Source: Candidatus Methylomirabilis sp. (lineage in GTDB: Bacteria > Patescibacteriota > Patescibacteriia > DYHP01). Taken from it: a DNA stretch of 16,345 nt. A program made the translations under genes and the position numbers. The stretch covers positions 1 to 16,345 of the forward strand of contig DYHP01000021.1 in NCBI GenBank assembly GCA_020724105.1, given 5' to 3'. Shown here piece after piece: positions 6,268-12,706 of the stretch; the first letter of the stretch is position 1; each line of letters starts with the position of its first letter. A model generated the notes under the pieces. The model worked only from the letters and a program-made list of their open reading frames with translations. It was not told the origin of the DNA and searched no databases.

Positions 6268-6894
6268 TCAGTTTACCTTGCTAAACAATAACATTCCTTG
6301 CATTTTAGCCTTTTTTGAAGTCGCCTGTCCTATTCTGCTTAAAAAGTAGTCAATCAACTCATTCAGTTCCTCTTCCTCCATGGCTTCCTGCTCATTGAAG
6401 AAGGGTGCGTCGTCATCATAGAAGAAATATGTAGTCGGGTATACCCGTAAATTAAACTCCAGAGGCACTTTCTCGGGATTGATCTTGTAGAATTCCACAC
6501 CCGACCCCTCTCTTTGCCGACAAACCGCTTCAAACACCGGCGTGTAGTACCTGCACCATCCGCACCAATCCGTGTAAAGATAAACTATTATCGGAATTTC
6601 CTGATTATAAATCCTTTCGTAAACCTCTTGCTCGGTCAGGACGCTAAGATTTTCAACGCATTCCCCGTTGTCAATTTTCTCCTCTTCGTTTTGTTCGTCG
6701 GTTACTTCCGTCACATCCGCGATTTCTACCATCTCTGGCATTTTCGAAACTTCAAGCGCATCTTCATCTTCGCCCGCGTCCTCTTCTGACGTCGTATCTT
6801 CTATTTGATAGGAGTCAGTTCCGTCATCCTCGCATCCGAAACCAAAAAAATTTAAAAGAACGAAAAAAAGAATGAACTGTTTTGTCTGTCGCGT
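6268..6894 (-). CDS. Thioredoxin-fold lipoprotein, apparent ACG start
   Basis: The conserved part carries WCGWC, the CxxC redox centre of thioredoxin-like proteins (cysteines 111 and 114 from the start used here), and the cis-proline segment RVYPTTYFF (Pro 153). Starting at the first ATG (6741) would discard 51 in-frame codons. Those codons encode RQTKQFILFFVLLNFFGFGC, a short basic and hydrophobic stretch ending in a lipobox-like Cys21, then a very acidic linker. The frame opens at ACG (6894), exactly 6 nt after a perfect AAGGAGG, and no ATG, GTG or TTG is available there. The protein is therefore probably a 208-residue membrane-anchored, extracytoplasmic thiol-disulfide protein. It is either initiated at ACG or the ATG carries a single-base change or assembly error. 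It is divergent from rmuC. Confidence 0.8.
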   Translation of the reverse strand, partial: TRQTKQFILFFVLLNFFGFGCEDDGTDSYQIEDTTSEEDAGEDEDALEVSKMPEMVEIADVTEVTDEQNEEEKIDNGECVENLSVLTEQEVYERIYNQEIPIIVYLYTDWCGWCRYYTPVFEAVCRQREGSGVEFYKINPEKVPLEFNLRVYPTTYFFYDDDAPFFNEQEAMEEEELNELIDYFLSRIGQATSKKAKMQGMLLFSKVN

Positions 6895-6907
6895 CTTTTT
6901 CCTCCTT
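6895..6907 (-). promoter_or_regulatory. Strong ribosome binding site that fixes the ACG start
   Basis: AAGGAGG (6907-6901) with spacer AAAAAG leads directly to ACG at 6894. It is the strongest Shine-Dalgarno sequence in the window. A TTGACA (minus, 6984-6979) lies upstream, but I see no convincing -10 at 16-18 nt. Confidence 0.75.
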
Positions 6908-7002
6908 GGTTGTTAGAGTTCTTGTTTCTGATGCCGAATCACCTCATCAAATTCACCTTACTACAAAGTTAAAAACTTGTCAAAATTTAAGATTTATAGT
7001 AA

Positions 7003-7008
7003 TATAAT
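7003..7008 (+). promoter_or_regulatory. -10 element of rmuC, leaderless layout
   Basis: A perfect TATAAT ends 7 nt before the ATG at 7016, so transcription would start at or next to the start codon. No Shine-Dalgarno precedes the ATG. A TTGTCA at 6978-6983 is 19 nt from the -10, longer than ideal. Confidence 0.5.
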
Positions 7009-7015
7009 CTCTAGT

Positions 7016-8077
7016 ATGACACCGGCGCTAAATTACATAATTTTCTTTTCGTTTATCGTTCTCGCCTTAGGAATATTTTTTTATTTCTTGAACAGAAAAT
7101 TGAGAGCCATTTCGGAAAAACCGAAAGACGATCAATCCTTGTTAATGCTTCAAAATTTATTGACCGATTTGAGAAAAGAAGTTGACGCCAAACTTTCCGA
7201 AACCCACAAGGCAATGGAGCGGCAGGGGAGCACGAGTTTAAAAATTGTCCAAGACGTTACGGAAAAAATCGCCAAACTTGAAGAGACCAACAAGCAAGTC
7301 ATCGGTTTTACCGACCAACTACAGCAATTGCAAGATATTTTAAAAAATCCGAAACAGCGGGGTATTTTGGGCGAATATTATTTAGAAGCCGTTTTAAAAA
7401 ACGTCCTGCCAGCCGGCGGCTATGAAATGCAGTATAAGGTCGGCAAAGACGACGAGGATAAAGATTTAATTGTTGACGCGGCGGTTTTCGTCAAAGATAA
7501 AATCATTCCGATTGACGCCAAGTTCTCTTTGGAAAATTACAACAAAATCGTTAAGATGCGCGATCCGGTTGAAAAAGAAAAACTGGAAAAACAATTCAAG
7601 CAGGACTTAAAAACGAGAATTGATGAAACCTCAAAATATATCAAGCCGAATAACGGCACAATGGACTTCGCTTTTATGTTCATTCCGCACGAGGCGATTT
7701 ATTATGACCTCATCAACGAGGGCGGAACAGTCAAAATAAACACGCGGGATTTGATTGAATACGCGTTTAAAAAGCATGTTTTTGTCGTTTCCCCGACTTC
7801 TTTTCTGGCATATCTGCAAACCGTAATGCAAGGTCTGCGCGCCTTGCAAATAGAAGAGACGGCGAAAGAAATCAAAAAACACGTTGAAAACTTGCAAAAA
7901 CACCTGATTTCCTACGACACATATTTTAAAAAAGTTGGCTCAAATCTCGGCACAACGGTAAATATGTATAACCAAGCGTACAAGGAGCTTGACAAAATCG
8001 ACAAAGATGTGATAAAAATAACAGGAGGGGGGAGGCAAATCGAACCACTCCAAATAGATAAACCAACTATAGAATAA
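7016..8077 (+). CDS. rmuC: RmuC family DNA recombination protein
   Basis: The protein has 353 residues from the ATG at 7016; an in-frame TTG at 6977 would add 13 residues but would lie upstream of the apparent promoter. An N-terminal membrane segment (about 6-27) is followed by a charged coiled coil (about 35-115) and the RmuC core. The core shows QRGILGEYYLEAVLKNVLP, VDAAVFVKDKIIPIDAKFSLENY, FMFIPHEAIYYDL and VVSPTSFLAYLQTV, all typical of the family. RmuC proteins are nuclease-fold proteins that limit inversions at short inverted repeats in E. coli, which is notable in a region full of such repeats. Its neighbours are the divergent lipoprotein gene and a downstream pseudogene. Confidence 0.93.
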   Translation: MTPALNYIIFFSFIVLALGIFFYFLNRKLRAISEKPKDDQSLLMLQNLLTDLRKEVDAKLSETHKAMERQGSTSLKIVQDVTEKIAKLEETNKQVIGFTDQLQQLQDILKNPKQRGILGEYYLEAVLKNVLPAGGYEMQYKVGKDDEDKDLIVDAAVFVKDKIIPIDAKFSLENYNKIVKMRDPVEKEKLEKQFKQDLKTRIDETSKYIKPNNGTMDFAFMFIPHEAIYYDLINEGGTVKINTRDLIEYAFKKHVFVVSPTSFLAYLQTVMQGLRALQIEETAKEIKKHVENLQKHLISYDTYFKKVGSNLGTTVNMYNQAYKELDKIDKDVIKITGGGRQIEPLQIDKPTIE

Positions 8078-8117
8078 AAATAATCATGAGACTACGAAAA
8101 GCACGAAAACGCATGTC

Positions 8118-8149
8118 AATTTCGTAATTTCGTCCATTTCGTAATTTCG
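8118..8149. repeat. Short tandem tttcgtaa-type repeat
   Basis: Two copies of atttcgtaatttcgt stand almost back to back. Between rmuC and the pseudogene (8078-8195) I see only such simple sequence and no clear terminator. Confidence 0.5.
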
Positions 8150-8195
8150 TAGTACACGAACGAAAGCGAATGTGCCCAGCAACACAACTTCCAGC

Positions 8196-8486
8196 GTGTT
8201 CTTTTGTGTTTACGTTCTTCTGAGTCTCAAAGACAATAAACACTACATTGGTTAAACTAATAATCTCACAAGAAGATTAGAAGAACACAATAAGGGACTG
8301 TCTTTCTCCACAAAATTTCGGCGATTATTCAAACTCATCTACTTTGAAGGATACCTCAATGAGGAAGACGCCAAACGTCGTGAACATTATCTAAAAATAA
8401 CTCAAGGAAGAAGGTTTCTGGGCTTACGACTAATAGAGTTCGGGCACCAAACAAAAACGTTTGGCGTCTTACGCTCTGGAAGTTGA
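8196..8486 (+). pseudogene. GIY-YIG endonuclease, interrupted by one in-frame TAA
   Basis: From GTG at 8196 the frame reads VFFCVYVLLSLKDNKHYIG, then TAA (8253-8255), then TNNLTRRLEEHNKG and, further on, FKLIYFEGYLNEEDAKRREHYLK and QGRRFLGLRL. The family landmarks are in order: VYV (for GIY), YIG, the RRLEEH arginine segment and the FEGY glutamate. Only the codon after YIG, usually a Tyr or similar residue, is a stop. Small GIY-YIG proteins (UvrC/YhbQ-like, 80-95 residues) act on DNA, and this one would be of normal length. No frameshift is present, so the mutation is recent or a sequencing error. The 3' end carries the promoter of rpsT. Ten-bp inverted repeats (8185-8194 and 8476-8485) bracket it. 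Confidence 0.85.
8366..8469. repeat. 13-bp perfect inverted repeat upstream of rpsT
   Basis: agacgccaaacgt (8366-8378) and acgtttggcgtct (8457-8469) are exact reverse complements. They lie inside and at the end of the GIY-YIG remnant, about 30 nt before the rpsT start. They could fold in a transcript coming from upstream, but no control role is shown. Confidence 0.55.
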
Positions 8487-8492
8487 TATACT
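8484..8492 (+). promoter_or_regulatory. Extended -10 promoter of rpsT
   Basis: TTGATATACT has TG, one base, then TATACT (8487-8492), an extended -10 that can work without a good -35. It ends 4 nt before the ATG at 8497, so the mRNA would be leaderless or nearly so. No Shine-Dalgarno precedes the ATG. Confidence 0.5.
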
Positions 8493-8496
8493 GGGT

Positions 8497-8751
8497 ATGA
8501 AGAAAGCAGCCAAAAAAGCCATGCGGCAAGCCGCAAGAAGAACAGTTATTAATAAAGCGGCAATGAAAAACATCGGCTACTGGATCGGCAAATGCCGCAA
8601 AGCGATTGCTAAAAAAGACAAAAAACAAGCGGCAACGGCGTTTAAAAACGCGGCCAAAACCCTTGATAAAGCGGCGGGGAAAAAGGTGATTAAAAAGAAC
8701 AAAGCAAGCCGCTTAAAATCTCGGCTTGCGAGTCAAATCGCCAAAATCTGA
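8497..8751 (+). CDS. rpsT: Small ribosomal subunit protein bS20
   Basis: The protein has 84 residues, close to the usual 80-90. It is very basic and helical: MKKAAKKAMRQAARRTVINKAAM at the N-terminus and LDKAAGKKVIKKNKASRLKSRLASQ at the C-terminus, the latter matching the strongly conserved bS20 ending. bS20 binds 16S rRNA early in 30S assembly. An in-frame TTG at 8461 would add 12 residues that overlap the pseudogene and the promoter, so the ATG at 8497 is preferred. A terminator follows at 8799. Confidence 0.93.
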   Translation: MKKAAKKAMRQAARRTVINKAAMKNIGYWIGKCRKAIAKKDKKQAATAFKNAAKTLDKAAGKKVIKKNKASRLKSRLASQIAKI

Positions 8752-8798
8752 ACATGCCCCGGTTTCTTTTAAAAACTTAAAACTTAAAAAACTTAAAA

Positions 8799-8843
8799 AC
8801 CGACTTAATTTATGCTCCAGCGTAAATTAAGACGGTTTTTTTA
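8799..8843 (+). terminator. Rho-independent terminator of rpsT
   Basis: Stem accg-a-cttaattta with taaattaag-a-cggt around a short loop, followed by seven T. It begins about 50 nt after the rpsT stop codon; the gap is filled by aaaacttaaaac-type sequence. Confidence 0.85.
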
Positions 8844-8846
8844 TTT

Positions 8847-8988
8847 CCGCCAAACTATTTCCGCCGAACTATCGGGTTTACGAAATCCAATAGTGATTTC
8901 TGAAACCCCCAAGTTAGATAAATATGTTTCAAGGACGCCCCACATCCCTGTGGGGGGCGTCCTAAAACAGACGCCCAGCAAGATGCTG
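8847..8988. repeat. Cluster of dispersed hairpin repeats between rpsT and holA
   Basis: ttccgccaaactatt (about 8846-8860) is shared with 12560-12574. A degraded copy of the gggtttccgaaatccc hairpin follows (arms 8874-8888 and 8895-8908). Then come a strong hairpin, aggacgccccaca with tgtggggggcgtcct (8932-8963), and ccagca-aga-tgctgg (8974-8988). Genes converge here, so some may end transcripts, but no T-run is clear. An open frame over 8812-9006 is judged non-coding. Confidence 0.65.
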
Positions 8989-9008
8989 GACATCCTCAAA
9001 AAATAAAG

Positions 9009-10124
9009 TCAAATTATAGATAGATTCGTCACCAGCAAGTCTAACGCCAAATCTGACTTTAGTTTACCGGTCTTTATCTTGACATCAAGATCTAAAATCA
9101 AATTATGTATTCTCCTTAATTCATCAATAGTGAAGTTCGCGGCGGCTTGATGGATTTTTTGGGCGCGGTATGGGTGCAAATGGAAAACTTCGGCAATAGC
9201 CTTAAAACCGATTCCGCCTTCGCTAAAGCTTCGGCGGACAGGTTTTTTGTTTTCTAAAAACGTCTTGGCTTCCAAAATCTGCCTGAAATGCGAACCGATT
9301 TGGTAAAAAATCGTTTCGGGACTCACGCCCGATTTCTTCAAATACTCCGCTTCCCTTAAAATGTTTTTTTTGTCCTTTCGCGAAAGGTAGTCAATTAAAG
9401 CAAAACAATTGTCCGCTGTTTCGGGCAAGACCGCTGTTTCCACATCCCTCAAGATGACGCTTCGTCTTTTGAAAGAATGAACGTAATTGACCAGTTTTTC
9501 CATTTCCGAATTTATTTTCCAAAAATCAGAGCCGGTCAAAAACAAAAATCTATCCAATGCCTGCGGTTCAATGCGGATGCCGTTTTTTTCAAATTTTCTT
9601 TCAACTTCGCGCAGCAATTCTCTTCCTTTTAAATACGGAAAATATTCGCTTGAATCCAATTTAATTTTTTTATAGAATCCGACTCCCTTAAAGTCCTTTT
9701 CGCCGATTTCCTCAAGAAAGATTATGGAATTATTTTTTCCGCCAGAGGCGGATCCGCCTTGGACGGAGAGATTTTTTACGTCATTCAAGATGATTTCTTC
9801 CCCCGACCTTGTTCGGGGCCCGCGCACTCCGACCGCGGTCGGAGATGTCGCGGATTTATCCAATTTTAATTTTGAAAAATTATAAATGATAAATAACCGT
9901 TTTGGGGCAAAAAGCGGGGGAGAGTTTATGGCGCGATGCAAATCGTTAATTTCAAAATCAGGAGCGTAAAAACGCGCGACGCTCAAGTCCTGCGGGTCAT
10001 GCTGGCGAGAAAAGGCGTCGGTATAAAACTTTAATCTTTCGCGAACGCGAAAACCATCCTCGCCGTAAAGCAAACGAACTACTCCTCGCTTATTTACTGA
10101 ATTTTCCCGATTATTTGGCGCCAT
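9009..10124 (-). CDS. holA: DNA polymerase III subunit delta, with repeat-derived insertions
   Basis: The protein has 371 residues. The N-terminal segment VVRLLYGEDGFRVRERLKFY matches the conserved opening of HolA (LLYGEDxFLxxE). The middle (residues 165-245) and C-terminal helical domain (LSRKDKKNILREAEYLKKSGVSPETI... KIKTGKLKSDLALDLLVTNL) fit the clamp-loader delta subunit, which opens the sliding clamp. Three short peptides look foreign and are encoded by palindromic DNA: TSPTAVGVRGPRTRSGE (93-109), SVQGGSASGG (120-129) and KPVRRSFSEGG (294-304). All keep the frame. The ATG at 10124 overlaps the end of the upstream pseudogene frame by 14 nt and has no strong ribosome binding site. A TTG at the LLYGED segment behind GAGGAG is an alternative start. 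Confidence 0.9.
   Translation of the reverse strand: MAPNNRENSVNKRGVVRLLYGEDGFRVRERLKFYTDAFSRQHDPQDLSVARFYAPDFEINDLHRAINSPPLFAPKRLFIIYNFSKLKLDKSATSPTAVGVRGPRTRSGEEIILNDVKNLSVQGGSASGGKNNSIIFLEEIGEKDFKGVGFYKKIKLDSSEYFPYLKGRELLREVERKFEKNGIRIEPQALDRFLFLTGSDFWKINSEMEKLVNYVHSFKRRSVILRDVETAVLPETADNCFALIDYLSRKDKKNILREAEYLKKSGVSPETIFYQIGSHFRQILEAKTFLENKKPVRRSFSEGGIGFKAIAEVFHLHPYRAQKIHQAAANFTIDELRRIHNLILDLDVKIKTGKLKSDLALDLLVTNLSII
9215..9242. repeat. Palindromic repeat inside holA encoding PVRRSFSEGG
   Basis: The sequence ccttcgctaaagcttcggcgg is a near palindrome that continues to acagg. In frame it adds PVRRSFSEGG to the helical C-terminal domain. Related ggcggacagg words occur in the tRNA region (5250-5259). 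Confidence 0.65.
9739..9767. repeat. Palindromic repeat inside holA encoding VQGGSASGG
   Basis: tccgccagaggcgga (9738-9752) is nearly self-complementary and is followed by tccgccttggacgga (9753-9767), a second hairpin. In frame it adds a Gly/Ser-rich loop. Confidence 0.65.
9797..9848. repeat. Two palindromes inside holA encoding PTAVGVRGPRTRSGEE
   Basis: cccgac-cttgt-tcggg (9804-9819) is a hairpin, and ctccgaccgcggtcggag (about 9827-9844) is a perfect 18-bp palindrome. They are more GC-rich than the flanking gene and add about 17 residues. Confidence 0.7.
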
Positions 10125-10737
10125 ATCGCATCAAATCTTTTAAAATCCGCGTCTTCAGTTTTGCTGTCTCGTGCCTTGAAAGACCCAACTCCTTAATTTC
10201 AAAAGTTTGATTTAATAAGTCTTCCAAAGCATCAATGAAATCGGTTAAATTGTATTTTTTTTAGAGATGCTTGTATTTTCCGATGTTAAAATTTTCCAAA
10301 AGCAAAAGAGAAAAAATATCTAATTTGTCTTTCTCCCCTTTTGGCGTGTTTTAACGTTCTAAAAACGCCCTTTGTTTCAAAATTAAAAGAACTTCCGGCA
10401 CTGGAACCAAAAATCCCTCCCTTAAAATAGAATAATTTTTGATTTCTTCCGCCGGCAAACCCGGGTTTGAAAAATGAGGCAAATAAACATCGACATCTAT
10501 TTCTTCCATTTTTATTTCGTATTTTTTTAATCTCTCATTTTTAATAATCTCATAATTTTGCTTTAATTTAGATAATTCATCATAATCCAAAACAATGTCA
10601 ATGTCTTTTGATTTTAAGGATTTGGCATATAAAAATACTGCCCAGCCACCAATTAGAATAAAGCGGCAATTTCTCTTTAAATCTCTTAGAAAACCAAGAC
10701 TTCTCTCAGTGGTTAGATTGTGCCAATATTGTTTCAT
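10111..10737 (-). pseudogene. Nucleotidyltransferase (AbiEii-like toxin) with two in-frame TAA codons
   Basis: The first 128 codons encode a nucleotidyltransferase fold: FILIGGWAVFLYAKSLKSKDIDIVLDY carries the GG...DID active-site pattern, with DVDVYLPH as the likely third acidic position. The frame stops at TAA (10351-10353). The same frame continues NTPKGEKDKLDIFSLLLLENFNIGKYKHL, hits a second TAA (10261-10263), then reads KKYNLTDFIDALEDLLNQTFEIKELG to a final stop at 10111, overlapping holA. The full frame is 208 codons with no frameshift and still protein-like composition. The ATG overlaps the stop of the regulator gene in ATGA, so the pair was translationally coupled. Family placement is by motif only. 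A truncated protein could still be made, but it would lack the C-terminal 80 residues. Confidence 0.8.
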
Positions 10738-11327
10738 AAAACCGAGATTAATTTTCTTTGAAAATCCTTGTAGAAATCCTGATCATACCAGTCCTTAAGA
10801 TTCCAAATATCGACAAATGTCAGGGCAATCGGGGCGATTCCCCCATGTTTGGATAAAAATTTATCCGCCTCTAAAACAAAAACGTTCGGCTCGCCCTTTT
10901 TAAACGGAAATCGTTTTTTGAACTTCTCCAAATGTTCTTTCCTAAGATAAACATAAATTTTATCGTAATCCGCCGGGGCGATTTTAAACTTTTTAGTGTA
11001 GGCGGAGTAAGCGCCAAAAATCGCTTCTGACGGCATTAAGGATTCTATTTCTTTCGGGGCGCCTTCAAAATAGGTCTTGTAAACTATATCTTTCTCTAAA
11101 TTCCTGAATGTCGCCCAAAGATAGAGCATTTTTTCCGGATTTATTAAAACAAAAAATCTGCCGGTTACTCTAACAGCGCCGGTTTTTCTCGGGACTTTTA
11201 ACGCGCCATTAACCGTGCTTAAAGAAAAACCAAATTTCTTAGCAATTTCTTTCTGTTGGAACTTGTTTTTCTTTTTCTCAATTGTCTGATATAAGAGTTC
11301 TCGCCAAATTATTTCTTTTTTTAACAT
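10734..11327 (-). CDS. Winged-helix regulator, antitoxin partner of the nucleotidyltransferase (AbiEi-like)
   Basis: The protein has 197 residues. The N-terminal part, QKEIAKKFGFSLSTVNGALKVPRKTGAVRVTGRFFVLINPEKML, is a winged helix-turn-helix: a recognition helix, then a short beta hairpin. The C-terminal part (about 85-197) is mixed alpha/beta with GAYSAYTKKFKIAPADYDKIYVYL and NVFVLEADKFL, as in antitoxins that pair with nucleotidyltransferase toxins. Its last codon overlaps the toxin start (ATGA). In type IV AbiE systems the antitoxin represses its own promoter, and here the promoter contains a palindrome. With the toxin gene broken, the regulator is now probably an orphan. Confidence 0.75.
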   Translation of the reverse strand: MLKKEIIWRELLYQTIEKKKNKFQQKEIAKKFGFSLSTVNGALKVPRKTGAVRVTGRFFVLINPEKMLYLWATFRNLEKDIVYKTYFEGAPKEIESLMPSEAIFGAYSAYTKKFKIAPADYDKIYVYLRKEHLEKFKKRFPFKKGEPNVFVLEADKFLSKHGGIAPIALTFVDIWNLKDWYDQDFYKDFQRKLISVL

Positions 11328-11360
11328 AAATTTCGGTATCTGGATTTAATTTTAAACCTC

Positions 11361-11395
11361 ATTTCTATTATATTAGAAATGAATCCCACAGTCAA
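11361..11395 (-). promoter_or_regulatory. Promoter of the AbiE-like pair with a palindromic operator candidate
   Basis: On the minus strand TTGACT (11395-11390), exactly 17 nt, then TATAAT (11372-11367): near-perfect sigma70 elements. The -10 sits in a palindrome with arms ATTTCTA and TAGAAAT (11361-11380), a suitable operator for the winged-helix protein. Confidence 0.75.
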
Positions 11396-11410
11396 AGGGG
11401 CGCGACCCCT

Positions 11411-11437
11411 AAAAAGACCCCCTGAAAAAACAGTCTT
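11411..11437 (-). terminator. Weak terminator candidate after the exonuclease gene
   Basis: On the minus strand AAGA-CTG-TTTTTT-CAG-GGGG-TCTT followed by TTT can form a short bulged hairpin overlapping the stop codon. A GGGG-tcgcg-CCCC hairpin follows. It is not strong. Confidence 0.35.
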
Positions 11438-12371
11438 AAAATAAATTGCCTTGTTTTGTTAGATTCTTTGAATCAAGTCTTTGAAACTCATTGGATTCAA
11501 ATATTCTTTTGAGTAATGAATGGAATTCTAATTTTCCAAAAACCGAGGAGAGTTTTTCTGTGTCATATTTTTGGAGTTTCGCGTTCTCCATCTTAAAATC
11601 GACCGGCGCGTCCTTAACGAGCGTCACCAACCTTTTGGAATGTTCGGCTGTCTCTTTTGATTTTTCCAAAATCTCCCGCATCTTGTCTCTAATTTCTCCC
11701 TTGGATAAATTTCTATAAATCCCCTTAATTGAGCCGAATTTCCGAAGTAAGTCCTTTGCTGTCACTTCACCAACGCCTTTGACGCCAGGAATGTTGTCCG
11801 ACGGGTCGCCGCGCAATGCTTTGTAATCAATCATTTGCCCCGGTTCCAGCCCGAAGACCTCTTTAATTTTGGCTTCATCGTACAAAATCGTCTCGGAGAT
11901 TCCTTTTTTAAAAGACAAAACTTTTGTCTTGCCGCCGACCAACTGCAAGGTATCCAAATCGCCGGTTAAAATTATGTTCTCGATGTTTTTATCCGCCTCT
12001 TCGTTTTTGCGGCAAACGGTGGCGATAATATCGTCGGCCTCATAACCCTCTTTTTCAAGCGCGGGTATGCCAAACGCTTCCAAAACTTCCTTAACGAGCG
12101 GGAATTGGTCGTAAAATTCCTGTGGCTTCTTAACTCTTTGCGCTTTATACTCTTTAAATTCTTTGTGGCGAAAGGTCGGGGCGGCTGTATCAAAAGCTAC
12201 CGCCGCATAGGCCGGCCCAAGGTCTTTTAAAATCTTGATCAAAACGCTCGTGAAGCCGTAAACGGCGTTTACAAGTTTGCCCTCTTTTGTCGAAAGAGGA
12301 GGCAGGGCGTGATATGCCCTGTGAACGAGGGCATTCCCATCAATAATTAAAAATTTCTTTTTGTCCGACAT
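11436..12371 (-). CDS. Standalone 5'-3' exonuclease (PolA N-terminal/FEN domain)
   Basis: The protein has 311 residues from the ATG at 12371; an in-frame TTG at 12389 would add six. The metal-binding acidic residues of the family are in place: FLIIDGNALVHRAYHALPPL (Asp11), VAFDTAAPTFRH (Asp61), GYEADDIIATV (Glu111, Asp113, Asp114), LTGDLDTLQLV (Asp138, Asp140) and GDPSDNIPGVKGVGEVTA (Asp189, Asp192, in the helix-3-turn-helix). There is no polymerase domain; the frame ends after about 310 residues. It would remove RNA primers and flaps during Okazaki fragment maturation and repair, either alone or with a separate polymerase. A strong ribosome binding site is not visible. Confidence 0.92.
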   Translation of the reverse strand: MSDKKKFLIIDGNALVHRAYHALPPLSTKEGKLVNAVYGFTSVLIKILKDLGPAYAAVAFDTAAPTFRHKEFKEYKAQRVKKPQEFYDQFPLVKEVLEAFGIPALEKEGYEADDIIATVCRKNEEADKNIENIILTGDLDTLQLVGGKTKVLSFKKGISETILYDEAKIKEVFGLEPGQMIDYKALRGDPSDNIPGVKGVGEVTAKDLLRKFGSIKGIYRNLSKGEIRDKMREILEKSKETAEHSKRLVTLVKDAPVDFKMENAKLQKYDTEKLSSVFGKLEFHSLLKRIFESNEFQRLDSKNLTKQGNLF

Positions 12372-12390
12372 ACTCAATGTAGGTCTCAAA

Positions 12391-12431
12391 GCGAACCCCG
12401 ATATCCATCGGGACAGGCTCTAAAGGTTCGC
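12391..12431. repeat. Nested hairpin between tRNA-Cys and the exonuclease gene
   Basis: Outer arms gcgaacc / ggttcgc (12391-12397, 12425-12431) enclose cccgat-atcc-atcggg (12397-12412). It lies just upstream of the exonuclease start codon and would be in its leader if transcription began further out. Confidence 0.6.
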
Positions 12432-12475
12432 ACTACAACCAATAACCGCTGTGTCTTAAATTTTAAATCTAAATT

Positions 12476-12549
12476 TGGAGGCCTGGACCGGAATTGAACC
12501 GGTGTGCGCGGTTTTGCAGACCGCTGCGTAACCACTCCGCCACCAGGCC
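12476..12549 (-). tRNA. tRNA-Cys, anticodon GCA, CCA encoded
   Basis: Acceptor GGCCTGG/CCAGGCC, anticodon arm GCGGT-CTGCAAA-ACCGC (anticodon GCA), T stem ACCGG/CCGGT with loop TTCAATT, discriminator U (a cysteine identity element), then CCA at 12478-12476. Unlike the Ala and Arg genes here, its CCA is encoded. Confidence 0.95.
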
Positions 12550-12550
12550 A

Positions 12551-12644
12551 CCACACTAATTCCGCCAAACTATTGGGTTTCCGAAATCCCCAAGTTAAAA
12601 CTATGGGATTTCGGAAACCCTTGAGTTAAAAGGAATTGGTGTGG
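12551..12644. repeat. Palindromic MITE-like element beside tRNA-Cys
   Basis: Perfect 16-bp inner arms gggtttccgaaatccc (12575-12590) and gggatttcggaaaccc (12605-12620) sit inside outer arms ccacactaattcc (12551-12563) and ggaattggtgtgg (12632-12644, 12 of 13). Related copies are at 4417-4452 and 8847-8908. The word aattggtgtgggg is shared with the palindrome inside the PBP gene. No coding capacity. Confidence 0.75.
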
Positions 12645-12706
12645 GGACAGGCCATGATTCGGCTCATTGTCTTATATAAAATACCAACTTCTTGCAAAAA
12701 AATCAA

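Noticed and set aside
8812..9006. A 64-codon plus-strand open frame after rpsT
   Set aside because: It starts inside the rpsT terminator and is made up of repeat hairpins.
8253..10353. TAA used as a sense codon in this genome
   Set aside because: Other genes here (rmuC, PBP) end in TAA at their natural length, and known CPR recoding concerns UGA. Nonsense mutation is simpler.
12386..12568. A 60-codon minus-strand open frame over tRNA-Cys
   Set aside because: It is a reading of the tRNA gene and the adjacent hairpin.
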